NCBI GenBank assembly: GCA_017469785.1 | Contig: JAFUFU010000027.1 | Location: 96,663 to 160,662, forward strand | Direction: 5' to 3' | Source of the DNA: Treponema sp. | GTDB taxonomy: Bacteria > Spirochaetota > Spirochaetia > Treponematales > Treponemataceae | Length of the DNA: 64,000 nucleotides | Shown here: positions 16,593-24,303 of the stretch, in pieces | Numbering within the stretch: position 1 is the first letter of the stretch | Layout of the letters: every line of letters begins with the position of its first letter | The notes under the pieces: model-generated | Database searches by the model: none | What the model saw: only the letters and a program-made list of their open reading frames with translations | What the model was told of the DNA's origin: nothing | Position numbers and translations under genes: made by a program

Positions 16593-18410
16593 ATGTTCAA
16601 GTCTTTGAAAGTTAGGTTTATCGCTGGCTTTGCGAGTTTCATTCTTGTTTCGCTTGCCGCTGTTTCAGTCATTGCGATGTTTAGCATAGTCAGGACGGCG
16701 GAGGAATTTGCCGAAATGCAGGGCAAGCCTGTCGTTGAGAAAGTTTCTTCATACATTGACGGCGATAAATTTGAAAATCTGACAAAAACCCTTGATTCAG
16801 ACGACGAATGGGCTGAAGAAACCCGTCTGTGGATGCTCAATGTTGCAGAGTCTGTCGGTTGTGCTTATCTTTTCACCATGGCTCCTGTCTCAGACACCAC
16901 ATTCCGCTACATTATCGACGGAAGCTGTGACCCAAGCGATACCGAAAACTATTCTCCAATGGGTACGGATGAAGATATTTCATCTTGGGAAGACGCTCCC
17001 CTTATCACCATGAAAACCGGTGAGCTGCTTTCTTCCGGAATGGTATATCAGGAAGGATGGGGATGGACGGTCTCTACATACAAGGCAATCAGAACTTCAT
17101 CTGGAAAGATTGTCGGCTTTATCGGCTGTGACTTTGACATTACTTTTATCATCAATACCATCAAGAGCCGGGTGATTATGCTTTCTTCCATCGGAATCTT
17201 TCTGATTCTTGTAGGGGCATTTGTTCTCTATCTTTTCTCGACTGCGATTTTCGGCTCGATGCGCAGTATTTCCGATGCAATGGCAAAAATTTCCGATGGT
17301 ACTGCAGACTTGACCCACCGTATTCCTGAGCGCGGCGATAACGAGCTGACGCTTCTTGCAAAAAACTGTAATAAGGTAATTCAGAGCATGACGAATATCG
17401 TGGGAACCTTGCAGCAGGAAACTTCCGTGCTTACAGACAGCGGTTCTCGTCTTGCGCAGCGAATGCAATGCTCTCTTGAACAGATTACGGGTGCCGCGGA
17501 CGGTGTAAGCCAGATAAATTCGCAGATTTCTTCTCAGGCTCAAAAAATCGAAGTGATTTCTGGAGGAATCAATTCCGTTGAAACAGAAATCGCAAATCTG
17601 GACATGAGAATCAGTGAGCAGGCTGCCGCGATTTCAAAATCATCAAATGCAATCGAGAATATTTCTCAGAACATCCGGACTGTCAGCAAAAACGTGGACA
17701 CCATTACCGAAGAATATGAAGTGCTCACTCAGGAAGCCCGTAACGGAAGTAAAATCCAGATTGAGGTTTCATCTCAGATTGACGAGATTTCAAAACAGTC
17801 TGAAAACCTTAACGAAGCCAACCAGGCAATTGCGGCTATTGCTGAGCAGACCAACCTTCTCGCCATGAATGCTGCTATCGAGGCGGCTCATGCCGGCGAC
17901 GTAGGAAAGGGATTCTCCGTTGTTGCTGATGAAATCCGTGCTCTGGCGGAGACATCTGCTACCCAGTCAATGGAAATCAAAAAGCTGCTTGACGGTATTT
18001 CCGATGCGATTCAGGGGATTGTTCTTTCTTCAAAGCAGTCGTCAGAGTCTTTTGAGCGTGTCGGTTCAAAAATCGCCCGTATGGATTCCATGATGCGTGA
18101 GGTCAAAGCGGGCATGAGCGATGAGACATCTGGATTCAATGATATTCTTCTGACCATGGAGAGCCTTGATAATTCCCGCAAGCGGATTACCGACGCCTCA
18201 GTCAACATGAAGAATGCCAGCGCCTCCGTATTCGCCGAAATCTCTGAGTTGCGGTCGATTTCTGAAAAAACAATGCAGAATTCAATGCAAATTACCGGCG
18301 CGATAAGCGAAATGCAGTCAGCCGCAAGAGAAGTCGCCGAAGCCGGTGCGAAGTCTCAGGATGCTACCCAGAATGTAGTTCAGATGATAAACGGATTCAA
18401 AGTCAACTGA
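16593..18410 (+). CDS. Methyl-accepting chemotaxis protein
   Basis: This 605-residue membrane receptor has TM1 (about residues 9-31), an extracytoplasmic sensor of about 165 residues (PDC/Cache-like by layout, including [21 protein letters not shown] and a GFIGCDFDI strand), TM2 (about 196-220), a HAMP region (about 220-272) and a long signalling coiled coil. The hairpin tip is the near-invariant [15 protein letters not shown] followed by [14 protein letters not shown] (about 417-450). It signals to CheA through CheW, and a cheW gene lies at 55625. There is no C-terminal NWETF-type tether for CheR. The ligand is unknown. A TATAAT box and GGAG precede the ATG. The stop is followed at once by an interspersed repeat. 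Confidence 0.93.
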   Translation: MFKSLKVRFIAGFASFILVSLAAVSVIAMFSIVRTAEEFAEMQGKPVVEKVSSYIDGDKFENLTKTLDSDDEWAEETRLWMLNVAESVGCAYLFTMAPVSDTTFRYIIDGSCDPSDTENYSPMGTDEDISSWEDAPLITMKTGELLSSGMVYQEGWGWTVSTYKAIRTSSGKIVGFIGCDFDITFIINTIKSRVIMLSSIGIFLILVGAFVLYLFSTAIFGSMRSISDAMAKISDGTADLTHRIPERGDNELTLLAKNCNKVIQSMTNIVGTLQQETSVLTDSGSRLAQRMQCSLEQITGAADGVSQINSQISSQAQKIEVISGGINSVETEIANLDMRISEQAAAISKSSNAIENISQNIRTVSKNVDTITEEYEVLTQEARNGSKIQIEVSSQIDEISKQSENLNEANQAIAAIAEQTNLLAMNAAIEAAHAGDVGKGFSVVADEIRALAETSATQSMEIKKLLDGISDAIQGIVLSSKQSSESFERVGSKIARMDSMMREVKAGMSDETSGFNDILLTMESLDNSRKRITDASVNMKNASASVFAEISELRSISEKTMQNSMQITGAISEMQSAAREVAEAGAKSQDATQNVVQMINGFKVN

Positions 18411-18413
18411 CAT

Positions 18414-18610
18414 AAGGGGATGACCAATAAGTTCAAGAAGTGTCATTTAATTACAATACAAGAGATTGCCGTGTCTAAGCAAGGGCTACAATCAATGCCC
18501 TTGAAGCAAGGGCGACAAGCAATGCCCTTGAAGCAAGGGCGACAAGCAATGCCCTTGAAGCAAGGGCGACAAGCAATGCCCTTGAGCACGGCAATGACTC
18601 ATACTTATCG
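18414..18610 (+). repeat. Composite repeat: element end plus 27-bp tandem array
   Basis: Bases 18414-18434 match 20 of 21 bases at 30870-30890, the left end of the 129-bp element. About 3.5 copies of a 27-bp unit follow (roughly 18481-18585), each containing the inverted pair CAAGGGC/GCCCTTG. Outer arms ATTGCCGTG and CACGGCAAT bracket the array. An open frame through it encodes MPLKQGRQA repeats and looks fortuitous. With the rpsP promoter, this accounts for the 300-bp gap between 18411 and 18710. Confidence 0.8.
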
Positions 18611-18649
18611 GACAGCCTCTTTTTTTTCTTCTATTTGCTGATAAAACAA

Positions 18650-18678
18650 TTGATTATTCTTTCTAAAAAAGATATATT
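18650..18678 (+). promoter_or_regulatory. Promoter of the rpsP-rplS operon
   Basis: TTGATT (18650-18655), a 17-nt spacer and TATATT (18673-18678). The predicted leader is about 26 nt and includes the GGAGG site before GTG 18711. Confidence 0.7.
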
Positions 18679-18710
18679 ATTATTTCACTATTCTATTATG
18701 GAGGAATATT

Positions 18711-18962
18711 GTGGTCAAAATCAGACTCAAGAAATTCGGTGCAGCAAAACGTCCGTGCTACCGAATCGTTGTTCAGGACTCTCGCAAGCCGCGAGATGGC
18801 ACGACTATCGAAGAAATCGGTACTTACCAGCCTGTAACACAGGAAGGCGAAAACCAGTTTTCTGTAAATGAAGAGCGTGCAAAGTATTGGATTAGCGTTG
18901 GTGCACAGCCGACAGAAACAGTAAAAAAGCTTTTCAGCAAAAAAAATCTTAACAACAAATAA
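18711..18962 (+). CDS. rpsP: 30S ribosomal protein S16
   Basis: This 83-residue protein has the S16 N terminus VKIRLKKFG and the conserved [13 protein letters not shown] segment (residues about 19-31), then EEIGTYQPV. The start is GTG 18711 with GGAGG 7-11 nt upstream. It opens the classical rpsP-khpA-rimM-trmD-rplS ribosome-assembly operon. The length is standard. No frameshift or extension is seen. Confidence 0.97.
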   Translation: MVKIRLKKFGAAKRPCYRIVVQDSRKPRDGTTIEEIGTYQPVTQEGENQFSVNEERAKYWISVGAQPTETVKKLFSKKNLNNK

Positions 18963-18982
18963 GTTTACGGGAGTAACGGGGA

Positions 18983-19216
18983 ATGGAAAAAGACCTGATT
19001 GAATATATTGCAAAATCATTGGTCGATGATCCCAGTGCAGTCTCGGTAAATGAAACCGAAGGTGAACGAGGTCCTGTTCTTGAACTTCGCGTAGCCCAGG
19101 GCGATATTGGTAAGGTAATCGGCAAATATGGCCGAATTGCTAAAGCATTGCGCACAGTATTGAGTGCATCAGCCAGTAGAGATGGCAAGCGATACAGCCT
19201 TGACATACTGGACTAA
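18983..19216 (+). CDS. khpA: KH-domain RNA-binding protein KhpA
   Basis: This 77-residue single KH domain has the GxxG loop in GKVIGKYGRIAKALR (residues about 43-57). KhpA binds RNA, often with KhpB, and is linked in Gram-positives to cell elongation and sRNA function. Its place between rpsP and rimM is highly conserved in bacteria. ATG 18983 follows a GGGAG/GGGG site. It is 20 nt from rpsP and 7 nt from rimM, so clearly in the operon. Confidence 0.93.
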   Translation: MEKDLIEYIAKSLVDDPSAVSVNETEGERGPVLELRVAQGDIGKVIGKYGRIAKALRTVLSASASRDGKRYSLDILD

Positions 19217-19223
19217 TTGAACT

Positions 19224-19826
19224 GTGGAACAATCTAATAAAAACGACGTTTTTATCGTTGGCTTCGTTCGTGGCTCTCATGGAATTTCGGGCGAATTTAA
19301 AGTAGAAAGTGCTTCTGGTGAATATGAGCATTTTGCCCTTATGAAGGAAGTCACTTTAAGGAACGGCAGGACCGGAGAAGAGAAATCATTTTCGGTTGAA
19401 TACGCGGAAGTCGGCGGCCGTGACTTGTACATGAAACTCGCGGGAGTTGATAATCCGGAACTTGCTCAAAAGTTCAATAAGTGGGAAATCATCGTATCGC
19501 GCGAGAACGCTTGTCCTCTCGATGAGAACGAGTGGTATGTTGAAGACTTAAAAAATTGTGCTCTTGTTTACAAGGGCAAAGACGGATTGGCAGATGATTC
19601 TGCGCCCATACAGGTGGGTACAATCACAGACGTAATGGAAGGCGGTTCTGGAAACCTCTTGGAGGTTTGTCTGGCCGAGAATTGTGATTGTCTTAGTGAT
19701 AGCGTCAAATACGATTCCAATGGCAAAATCCGCACGGTCTATGTGCCGCTAAAGGATCAGTTCATCGGAAAAGTTGATGTCAAAAATAAGATAATCCAGT
19801 TGATGCACCTCTGGATTCTGGAGTAA
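19224..19826 (+). CDS. rimM: Ribosome maturation factor RimM
   Basis: This 200-residue protein has the N-terminal RimM beta barrel (FIVGFVRGSHGISGEFKVES, residues about 9-28) and a C-terminal PRC-type barrel (NEWYVEDL, then GTITDVMEGGSGNLLEV and VPLKDQFIGKVDV). RimM assists 30S head assembly and 16S processing by binding S19. The start is GTG 19224, the only in-frame start that leaves the N-terminal strand intact. Four nt separate it from trmD. The inter-domain region is a little longer than in E. coli RimM (182 residues). Confidence 0.94.
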   Translation: MEQSNKNDVFIVGFVRGSHGISGEFKVESASGEYEHFALMKEVTLRNGRTGEEKSFSVEYAEVGGRDLYMKLAGVDNPELAQKFNKWEIIVSRENACPLDENEWYVEDLKNCALVYKGKDGLADDSAPIQVGTITDVMEGGSGNLLEVCLAENCDCLSDSVKYDSNGKIRTVYVPLKDQFIGKVDVKNKIIQLMHLWILE

Positions 19827-19830
19827 CTCC

Positions 19831-20616
19831 ATGAAATTTACTGTGCTGACCTTATTTCCTGAGATTCCGCGCGCTTTTTTTGAAGCCTCAATCATGGCGA
19901 AAGCGGTTGAAAAGGGAATTATTGCCTACGATTTAGTGAATATCAGGGATTTTGCCTTTGATAGACACAAGACATGTGATGACAAGCCGTACGGAGGCGG
20001 CGCCGGTCAGCTTTTGATGGCGGAGCCTCTCGGGCGAGCGCTTGACAGCGTAAAGGCCTACAAGAAGCATGTGATTTATGTCACTCCTTCCGGGAGGCCA
20101 TTCACGCAAAAAAAAGCGCAGGAACTTAGTCAGAAAGACGAAATTGTTTTGGTGTGCGGGCGTTACGAGGGAATCGACCAGCGAATCATTGATTTGTATG
20201 TCGATGACGAAATCTCTATCGGAGATTATGTAATGTCCAGCGGGGAACTTGCGGCAACGGTCATTGTTGATTCAGTGTACCGGCTCGTCGAGAATGTTAT
20301 CACCCCGGAAAGCCTTGACGAGGAAAGCTATTCTGACGGACTTTTGGAATATCCCCAATACACTCACCCGGCTGTGTATAAGGATTTGGCTGTTCCCGAG
20401 GTTTTAACCGGCGGCAACCATGAAGAAATCCGAAAGTGGCGGCTGAAAAAGCGTCTTCAAAAAACACTTGCGAATCGGCCTGATTTAATCGCCAGCGCGA
20501 GGATGCAGGGACTGCTCACTACAGAAGCCGAAAAGATGATTGAGGAATTGCTGGAAATGCACTTGCAGAAGCATGAAGGCAAAAAACGCCGTGGCAGAAA
20601 GCCATCGGTCAATTAG
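19831..20616 (+). CDS. trmD: tRNA (guanine-N1-)-methyltransferase
   Basis: This 261-residue SPOUT-class enzyme methylates G37 of tRNAs using S-adenosylmethionine. Family signatures are the N-terminal FTVLTLFPEIPRAFF, the GGGAGQLLMAEPL segment, VCGRYEGIDQR (residues about 109-119) and EISIGDYVMSSGELAA in the knot. The lysine-rich C-terminal tail (KHEGKKRRGRK) exceeds a minimal TrmD and may aid RNA binding. GGAG lies within the rimM stop region. Order and spacing match the usual rimM-trmD-rplS arrangement. Confidence 0.96.
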   Translation: MKFTVLTLFPEIPRAFFEASIMAKAVEKGIIAYDLVNIRDFAFDRHKTCDDKPYGGGAGQLLMAEPLGRALDSVKAYKKHVIYVTPSGRPFTQKKAQELSQKDEIVLVCGRYEGIDQRIIDLYVDDEISIGDYVMSSGELAATVIVDSVYRLVENVITPESLDEESYSDGLLEYPQYTHPAVYKDLAVPEVLTGGNHEEIRKWRLKKRLQKTLANRPDLIASARMQGLLTTEAEKMIEELLEMHLQKHEGKKRRGRKPSVN

Positions 20617-20628
20617 GAGAAAATAACA

Positions 20629-21102
20629 ATGGATCTTATCAGAACTATTGAAGCACAGCAGGAAGATGAAACTTCCCTCAATTTCAAAGTCGGTGATACT
20701 GTAAAAGTCCACTTTGAAATCATTGAAGGCAAAACAAAACGAATCCAGATTTTTGAAGGTCTCGTTATTGCTATCAAAAATTCAGGAGTCCGCAAGACAT
20801 TCACTGTCCGAAAGATTTCTTACGGCGTTGGCGTTGAGCGAATCTTCCCGGTTTACAGTCCTCGCGTTGTAAACGTTGAAATCGTTCGCCCAGGTAAAGT
20901 TCGCCGCTCAAAGCTCTACTACGTCCGTGACAAGATTGGTAAGGCTGCAAAAGTCAAAGAGCTTATCGGTCAGCCGGCTGTCGAATACCTCAAATGGTCT
21001 CGCGACCTTTCAAAAGCTGCTGCAGAAAAAGAAGCTGCTCTCAAAGCAGAGGTTAAGGCTGAGGAAGCTGCAGAACACGCAAACGCACCAGCTAAAAAAT
21101 AA
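20629..21102 (+). CDS. rplS: 50S ribosomal protein L19
   Basis: This 157-residue protein has an L19 core (residues 1 to about 115: [45 protein letters not shown]) and a C-terminal tail of about 40 residues rich in Ala, Glu and Lys. Canonical L19 is about 115 residues, so the tail is an extension typical of some spirochaetes. GGAG precedes ATG 20629. It is the last ribosomal gene of the operon. A repeat-filled gap of about 160 nt follows before the FliK/YlqG-like gene. Confidence 0.96.
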   Translation: MDLIRTIEAQQEDETSLNFKVGDTVKVHFEIIEGKTKRIQIFEGLVIAIKNSGVRKTFTVRKISYGVGVERIFPVYSPRVVNVEIVRPGKVRRSKLYYVRDKIGKAAKVKELIGQPAVEYLKWSRDLSKAAAEKEAALKAEVKAEEAAEHANAPAKK

Positions 21103-21125
21103 GCTGAGAACTGCGTGAAGTTTAA

Positions 21126-21250
21126 ACCACAGATTACACAGGTGTAAACAGATTAAAGTTTTATCTTACGAGATTCTTTCGTTTTTAAGTGAAGTTCTTT
21201 CGTGTATGAGAATATCTAATCTGTGATAATCTGTGGCATCTGTGGATTTT
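21126..21250. repeat. AATCTGTG-type inverted repeat
   Basis: The left arm ACCACAGATTACACAG (21126-21141) and the right arm AATCTGTGATAATCTGTGG (21218-21236, then CATCTGTGGATTTT) are inverted relatives around about 65 bp of AT-rich sequence. It is the same family as 4036, 13323 and 25199. It may also act as a terminator for rplS. Confidence 0.65.
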
Positions 21251-21264
21251 TTTTGCCTATTTCG

Positions 21265-22347
21265 ATGACTCCCGTTCATGTTATACATGGTCAAGTTTCT
21301 CATAATGCCCGCCTGTCTGTGTTACGCTCAGGTTCTGTCGTTACGGCTCGGGTACTTTCCCATGATGGAGACGGTTCATATTCACTTTCAATTGCGGGGC
21401 AGAAAATCAGCGTGAAGTCGGAGACTAATCTGAGGGCCGGTTCGGTTTTTTCTGCAAAGGTGAGCCTGAAAGACGGTCTGGTGCAGCTTTCACTTGTCAG
21501 GGAGCAGGGAGAGGCGAATGAGCTTGTGCAGCGTTTTCCTTTCGATGGCAAGAGCCTTTCTCCAAGGCTTTCTGAATTCCTTTCAGCACTTGGCTTGGAG
21601 CCGAATGTGGAGAGCCTCAAAATCTTTCAGTTCATGCAACAACTCGGTATGAAAATCGACCTTCCCCTGGCGAAAAAAGCCCTTGCTGTCTCAAAAAAAA
21701 GTGGTGAAAACGGCTCCGAGAAAGCCCAGCTTGCGCTTTTGCTCGAGGAAAAGGGAATTACCGCAGATGATGAGCGTATTTCCGCGCTTCTTGGAAAAAA
21801 TCAGGGAAACTCAGAAAAGAGAGAGAGGCGTCGTAAATCAAAAGAGGATGCGAAAGATTTTTCTGGCAGAGAAAAGACTGAAAGAGCAGTTTTTAATTGT
21901 GAAAGCGTGAAGAGATTCTTTGATTCTGCAGATTCGGCCGCTATTTCTCGCAAAGCCGGGCTTCTTACGGCATTTAACACGCTTCTGTCATCCGCAAAAA
22001 AAGATATTCCCCTTAATCATTGGATTGTGCTTCCCTTTGAATGGGATTTCCGGGATTCTTTTGGTTCTATAAAGATGCTCTTTGACTCCGATTTTAGAAA
22101 ATTGCAGAAGCTTGTTGTCGATATACTGAGCGCTGAAAAACACCGGATTTTTGCCTTGGATTTCAAGGACAGCCAGCTTGACTCCGTTAAATTCGCTTCC
22201 AACGAGGAAAATTCACTTTCCGGAGCAGAATCCATGCTTCCTGCACTTTTTGGCCGGTCGGTTCGTTTTGAGCGGGTGGATTTTGACTTGTTAAGCGGTT
22301 TCCCATGTGATGACGCTTGCCTTTCTTTCGTACAAGGAGACGTTTAA
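21265..22347 (+). CDS. Hypothetical protein, YlqG/FliK-like by position
   Basis: No strong family motif is visible in these 360 residues. Residues 1 to about 95 look like a beta-rich domain (SGSVVTARVLSHDGDGSYSL, AGSVFSAKVSLKDGLVQL), as in the N terminus of FliK/YlqG-type proteins. The middle (about 150-220) is charged and low in complexity, and the C-terminal half ends with a hydrophobic-strand pattern. I start at ATG 21265, because the frame upstream runs through a repeat. The gene sits just before an FlhB C-domain homologue, in the place of ylqG-ylqH downstream of rplS in Bacillus. That synteny, not sequence, is the main basis for the suggestion. Confidence 0.55.
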   Translation: MTPVHVIHGQVSHNARLSVLRSGSVVTARVLSHDGDGSYSLSIAGQKISVKSETNLRAGSVFSAKVSLKDGLVQLSLVREQGEANELVQRFPFDGKSLSPRLSEFLSALGLEPNVESLKIFQFMQQLGMKIDLPLAKKALAVSKKSGENGSEKAQLALLLEEKGITADDERISALLGKNQGNSEKRERRRKSKEDAKDFSGREKTERAVFNCESVKRFFDSADSAAISRKAGLLTAFNTLLSSAKKDIPLNHWIVLPFEWDFRDSFGSIKMLFDSDFRKLQKLVVDILSAEKHRIFALDFKDSQLDSVKFASNEENSLSGAESMLPALFGRSVRFERVDFDLLSGFPCDDACLSFVQGDV

Positions 22348-22620
22348 ATGTCAAAGGATAAGGACGAGATTTTTTCTGCTGTCGCGCTCAGATATCCCGA
22401 CTGGGCTGATGCGCCGTATATTTCAGCAAAGGCCAAGGGCTCTGTTGCCCGCCGTCTTGTTGAAATTGCCGATAAGAACGATGTTCCGATTGTTCAGAAT
22501 GCTGAAATGGCCAATGTCCTTTCTCTGCAGCGTCTTGGCTCTTTTATCCCTGAGTCAACATACTCTGCAATCGCCGCCATCTTTGCTTTTGTCATAAAGC
22601 TAGACGAAGCGAATTCTTAG
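22348..22620 (+). CDS. FlhB C-terminal-domain-like protein (YlqH/FhlB type)
   Basis: These 90 residues match the cytoplasmic domain of the flagellar export switch FlhB after its autocleavage point: AVALRYPDW, then AKGSVARRLVEIADKNDVPIVQN, and IPESTYSAIAAIFAFVI at the end. The NPTH cleavage motif and the membrane part are absent. Standalone homologues are known (YlqH, FhlB) and some can partly replace FlhB-C. It abuts the preceding gene with AAGGAG before ATG 22348 and no gap. A role in flagellar export substrate switching is plausible in a spirochaete but unproven here. Confidence 0.85.
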   Translation: MSKDKDEIFSAVALRYPDWADAPYISAKAKGSVARRLVEIADKNDVPIVQNAEMANVLSLQRLGSFIPESTYSAIAAIFAFVIKLDEANS

Positions 22621-22648
22621 ATATATAATAGAAGTATTGGAGCGCGGA

Positions 22649-22939
22649 ATGGCTGACAAGAAATTTACTAAAATTGACTGCAATGAACTCAAGTTAGGGA
22701 TGCGCTTTTCTGCGCCAGTGTTCTTTGATGACGGTGAGAACATGTTCCTTGGCGAAGAAAAGGCTGTAAAAAGCTATCATATAAATGCGATTCAACGCTG
22801 GAGTATCCGTTATCTGCTTACATACGGTCATCTTGTAAGCGACAGCAAGAATGTTGATTCGGATTCTCTGTATATGCTTGATGACCTTGAAGAAGTTGAG
22901 GATATCGACGAAGAGCCTTTGGAGCAGGCTGGTGTCTGA
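22649..22939 (+). CDS. Small hypothetical protein resembling the N-terminal segment of HD-GYP-type proteins
   Basis: This 96-residue protein starts at ATG 22649 with GGAG 5-9 nt upstream; the TTG at 22637 is part of that site. The segment NELKLGMRFSAPVFFDDGENMFLGEEKAVKS (within residues 10-42) resembles the short domain that precedes HD/HD-GYP domains in many proteins, but no HD domain follows. The C terminus is strongly acidic (DDLEEVEDIDEEPLEQ). It could be a regulatory fragment or a treponemal orphan; I cannot assign a function. Its end overlaps yraN by 8 nt. Confidence 0.6.
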   Translation: MADKKFTKIDCNELKLGMRFSAPVFFDDGENMFLGEEKAVKSYHINAIQRWSIRYLLTYGHLVSDSKNVDSDSLYMLDDLEEVEDIDEEPLEQAGV

Positions 22940-23324
22940 GTCGCTTTTTTTGAATGAGCATAAATCTTCCAGAGAACGGGGGAACGAAGGCGAGGAAAAG
23001 GCCTGCGCTTATCTCCTTTCTCATTCTTACCGCTTAGTTGAACGGAATTTCAGGACACGAAGCGGTGAAATTGATATAATTGCGCAAAAAGATGATGTTC
23101 TTGTTTTTGTGGAAGTGAAAGCATTGCCCAGCGGAAATGCCGAAATCCTTGCACACGAGCTTGATTTAAGAAAACAGAAGAAAATTATCAAAACGGCTAA
23201 TTTTTTTCTTGCAAAACATCGAGAATATAGTAACAGTATAATCAGATTTGATGTTTTAGTAATCGACATGCCTAATCTGCCCCCTGTTTATCATATTCAA
23301 AATGCTTTTTCGGAGTTTGTATGA
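22932..23324 (+). CDS. yraN: YraN family (UPF0102) nuclease-fold protein
   Basis: This 130-residue protein has the family's conserved order: RERGNEGEEKACAYLLSHSYRLVERNFR near the N terminus, then GEIDIIAQ and VFVEVKA. Together the last two give a PD-(D/E)xK-type E-x-D...E-x-K site. YraN proteins are widely conserved and suspected to act on DNA or Holliday-junction structures, but the function is unsettled. I choose GTG 22932, with GGAGCAG upstream, over the ATG at 22851, because the latter only translates the antecedent gene out of frame. Placement downstream of rplS is typical of the family. Confidence 0.88.
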   Translation: MSESLFLNEHKSSRERGNEGEEKACAYLLSHSYRLVERNFRTRSGEIDIIAQKDDVLVFVEVKALPSGNAEILAHELDLRKQKKIIKTANFFLAKHREYSNSIIRFDVLVIDMPNLPPVYHIQNAFSEFV

Positions 23325-23506
23325 CTTCTTCTAAATCAGTCGTCTTTGACAGGACATTCTCACCTCGCGTTATGGAATTGCGAAAAAAAATTCACGATGC
23401 AGAATACGTGGATTTTGCAGTCCAGAGAATCGCACAGGTTTTGAGCCGTAAAATAGTTGAAGACAGCGAACAGCAGTCTATGAGGAGAAGGCATGAGTCG
23501 AAATGA
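23321..23506 (+). CDS. Small hypothetical protein
   Basis: This 61-residue frame begins with an ATGA overlap at the end of yraN and overlaps the next gene by 14 nt, an arrangement that favours a real, translationally coupled gene. The protein is charged, with a predicted helix (MELRKKIHDAEYVDFAVQRIAQVLSRKIVED). I do not recognise a family. Confidence 0.5.
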   Translation: MTSSKSVVFDRTFSPRVMELRKKIHDAEYVDFAVQRIAQVLSRKIVEDSEQQSMRRRHESK

Positions 23507-24038
23507 CCGACGACGTGGTGGCAGAAATCAGAATTGGAATAACCGGGACGGTTCCACTGAGAAAAATGAACGCTCTGAGCGGGGCAGAAGCCGCGAAAAT
23601 CGAAGCGAGCGGAAACATGAGAGTCGTGGAAGCGGTTCTTATGAGCGCCGTCAGGAAAGACGCCGCATTTTAAGTCAGGTAAATCAAAAAGAAATCGAAG
23701 AAAATCAGGCCGCAATCCGAGCCTTTAAGGAACAAGTTGTCACTTGCGAAATATGCGGGGAGCCGATTACTGATATCGCCAGCGCGATTTCAAATCGTGG
23801 AAGCGAGAAGCCGGTTCACTTTGACTGTGTGCTCGCAAAACTTTCCGCTGATGAAAAACTTGCTCAGAGCGATAAGATTGCATATATAGGGCAGGGAAAA
23901 TTCGCCGTTCTTCATTTTGAAAATCCCCATGACCAGAAGCATTTCACTATCCGTAAGACAATCGAGTGGGAAGGTCGTGAATCTGAGCGTGGAAGCTGGC
24001 GTGACGAAATGGCAGGGCTTTTCAGCCAAGTAAAGTAA
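23493..24038 (+). CDS. Hypothetical protein with Arg-rich N terminus and CxxC motif
   Basis: In this 181-residue protein, residues 1 to about 65 are low-complexity and rich in R, S, E and N (nucleic-acid-binding style). A helix (ILSQVNQKEIEENQAAIRAF) follows, then TCEICGEPI (about 83-91) with a later H/C pair in KPVHFDCVLAKL (about 107-118). The set CxxC...HxxC would suit a single metal site. I do not recognise the family; it may be treponeme-specific. It is the last gene of the rpsP-yraN run, followed by a hairpin. An RNA- or ribosome-associated role would fit the neighbourhood but is inference. Confidence 0.7.
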   Translation: MSRNDRRRGGRNQNWNNRDGSTEKNERSERGRSRENRSERKHESRGSGSYERRQERRRILSQVNQKEIEENQAAIRAFKEQVVTCEICGEPITDIASAISNRGSEKPVHFDCVLAKLSADEKLAQSDKIAYIGQGKFAVLHFENPHDQKHFTIRKTIEWEGRESERGSWRDEMAGLFSQVK

Positions 24039-24041
24039 AAA

Positions 24042-24063
24042 CGGAAAATCTTAGATTTTTCCG
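24042..24063 (+). terminator. Hairpin after the last gene of the rpsP-yraN cluster
   Basis: CGGAAAATC (24042-24050) pairs with GATTTTTCCG (24054-24063) with one bulge. The T tract is inside the stem, so termination strength is uncertain. Confidence 0.45.
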
Positions 24064-24073
24064 AGACTCGCTT

Positions 24074-24111
24074 AAAACCTGTGAGACAGGTTTTACCCTG
24101 CTAGTGCAGGG
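24074..24111 (-). terminator. Tandem hairpins downstream of tRNA-Leu
   Basis: On the minus strand, just past the tRNA 3' end, come CCCTG-6-CAGGG (24096-24111) and a perfect 9-bp stem AAAACCTGT/ACAGGTTTT with a 3-nt loop (24074-24094), ending in TTTT. This probably terminates tRNA-Leu transcription. Confidence 0.6.
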
Positions 24112-24121
24112 ACGCTCCCTA

Positions 24122-24209
24122 TGCCAGGAACCGGAATCGAACCGGCACGACGGTATTAGCTGTCGAGGGATTTTAAGTCCCTTGTGTCTACCTATTCCAC
24201 CATCCTGGC
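24122..24209 (-). tRNA. tRNA-Leu (anticodon TAA)
   Basis: This 88-nt class II tRNA reads on the minus strand. The acceptor is GCCAGGA/TCCTGGC with discriminator A, the anticodon loop is CTTAAAA in a GGGA/TCCC stem, the variable arm is long as expected for Leu, and the T loop is GTTCGATTC. The CCA end is not encoded. Confidence 0.95.
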
Positions 24210-24268
24210 AACGTTGCAAGCAACATGGATATTATAGCATAAAAATCAGCTTGTTTTCAAGGTTGCGT

Positions 24269-24297
24269 TTCACTTTTTCCCTCAAATTCGATAGAAT
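24269..24297 (+). promoter_or_regulatory. Putative promoter of tatD, probably leaderless
   Basis: TAGAAT (24292-24297) stands 6 nt before ATG 24304. TTCACT (24269-24274) at 17 nt is a weak -35. No ribosome-binding site. Confidence 0.45.
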
Positions 24298-24303
24298 AAT
24301 TCT

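Noticed and set aside
18481-18600. CRISPR-like array
   Set aside because: The copies are contiguous with no unique spacers, and there are no cas genes in the window.
18420-18641. Open frame encoding tandem MPLKQGRQA units as a possible repeat protein
   Set aside because: There is no ribosome site, the frame begins in an interspersed element, and the 27-bp period (a multiple of 3) keeps any frame open.
22851-22931. Longer N terminus for YraN starting at ATG 22851
   Set aside because: The additional 27 residues come from reading the preceding gene out of frame and are not part of the family; GTG 22932 has a good ribosome site.
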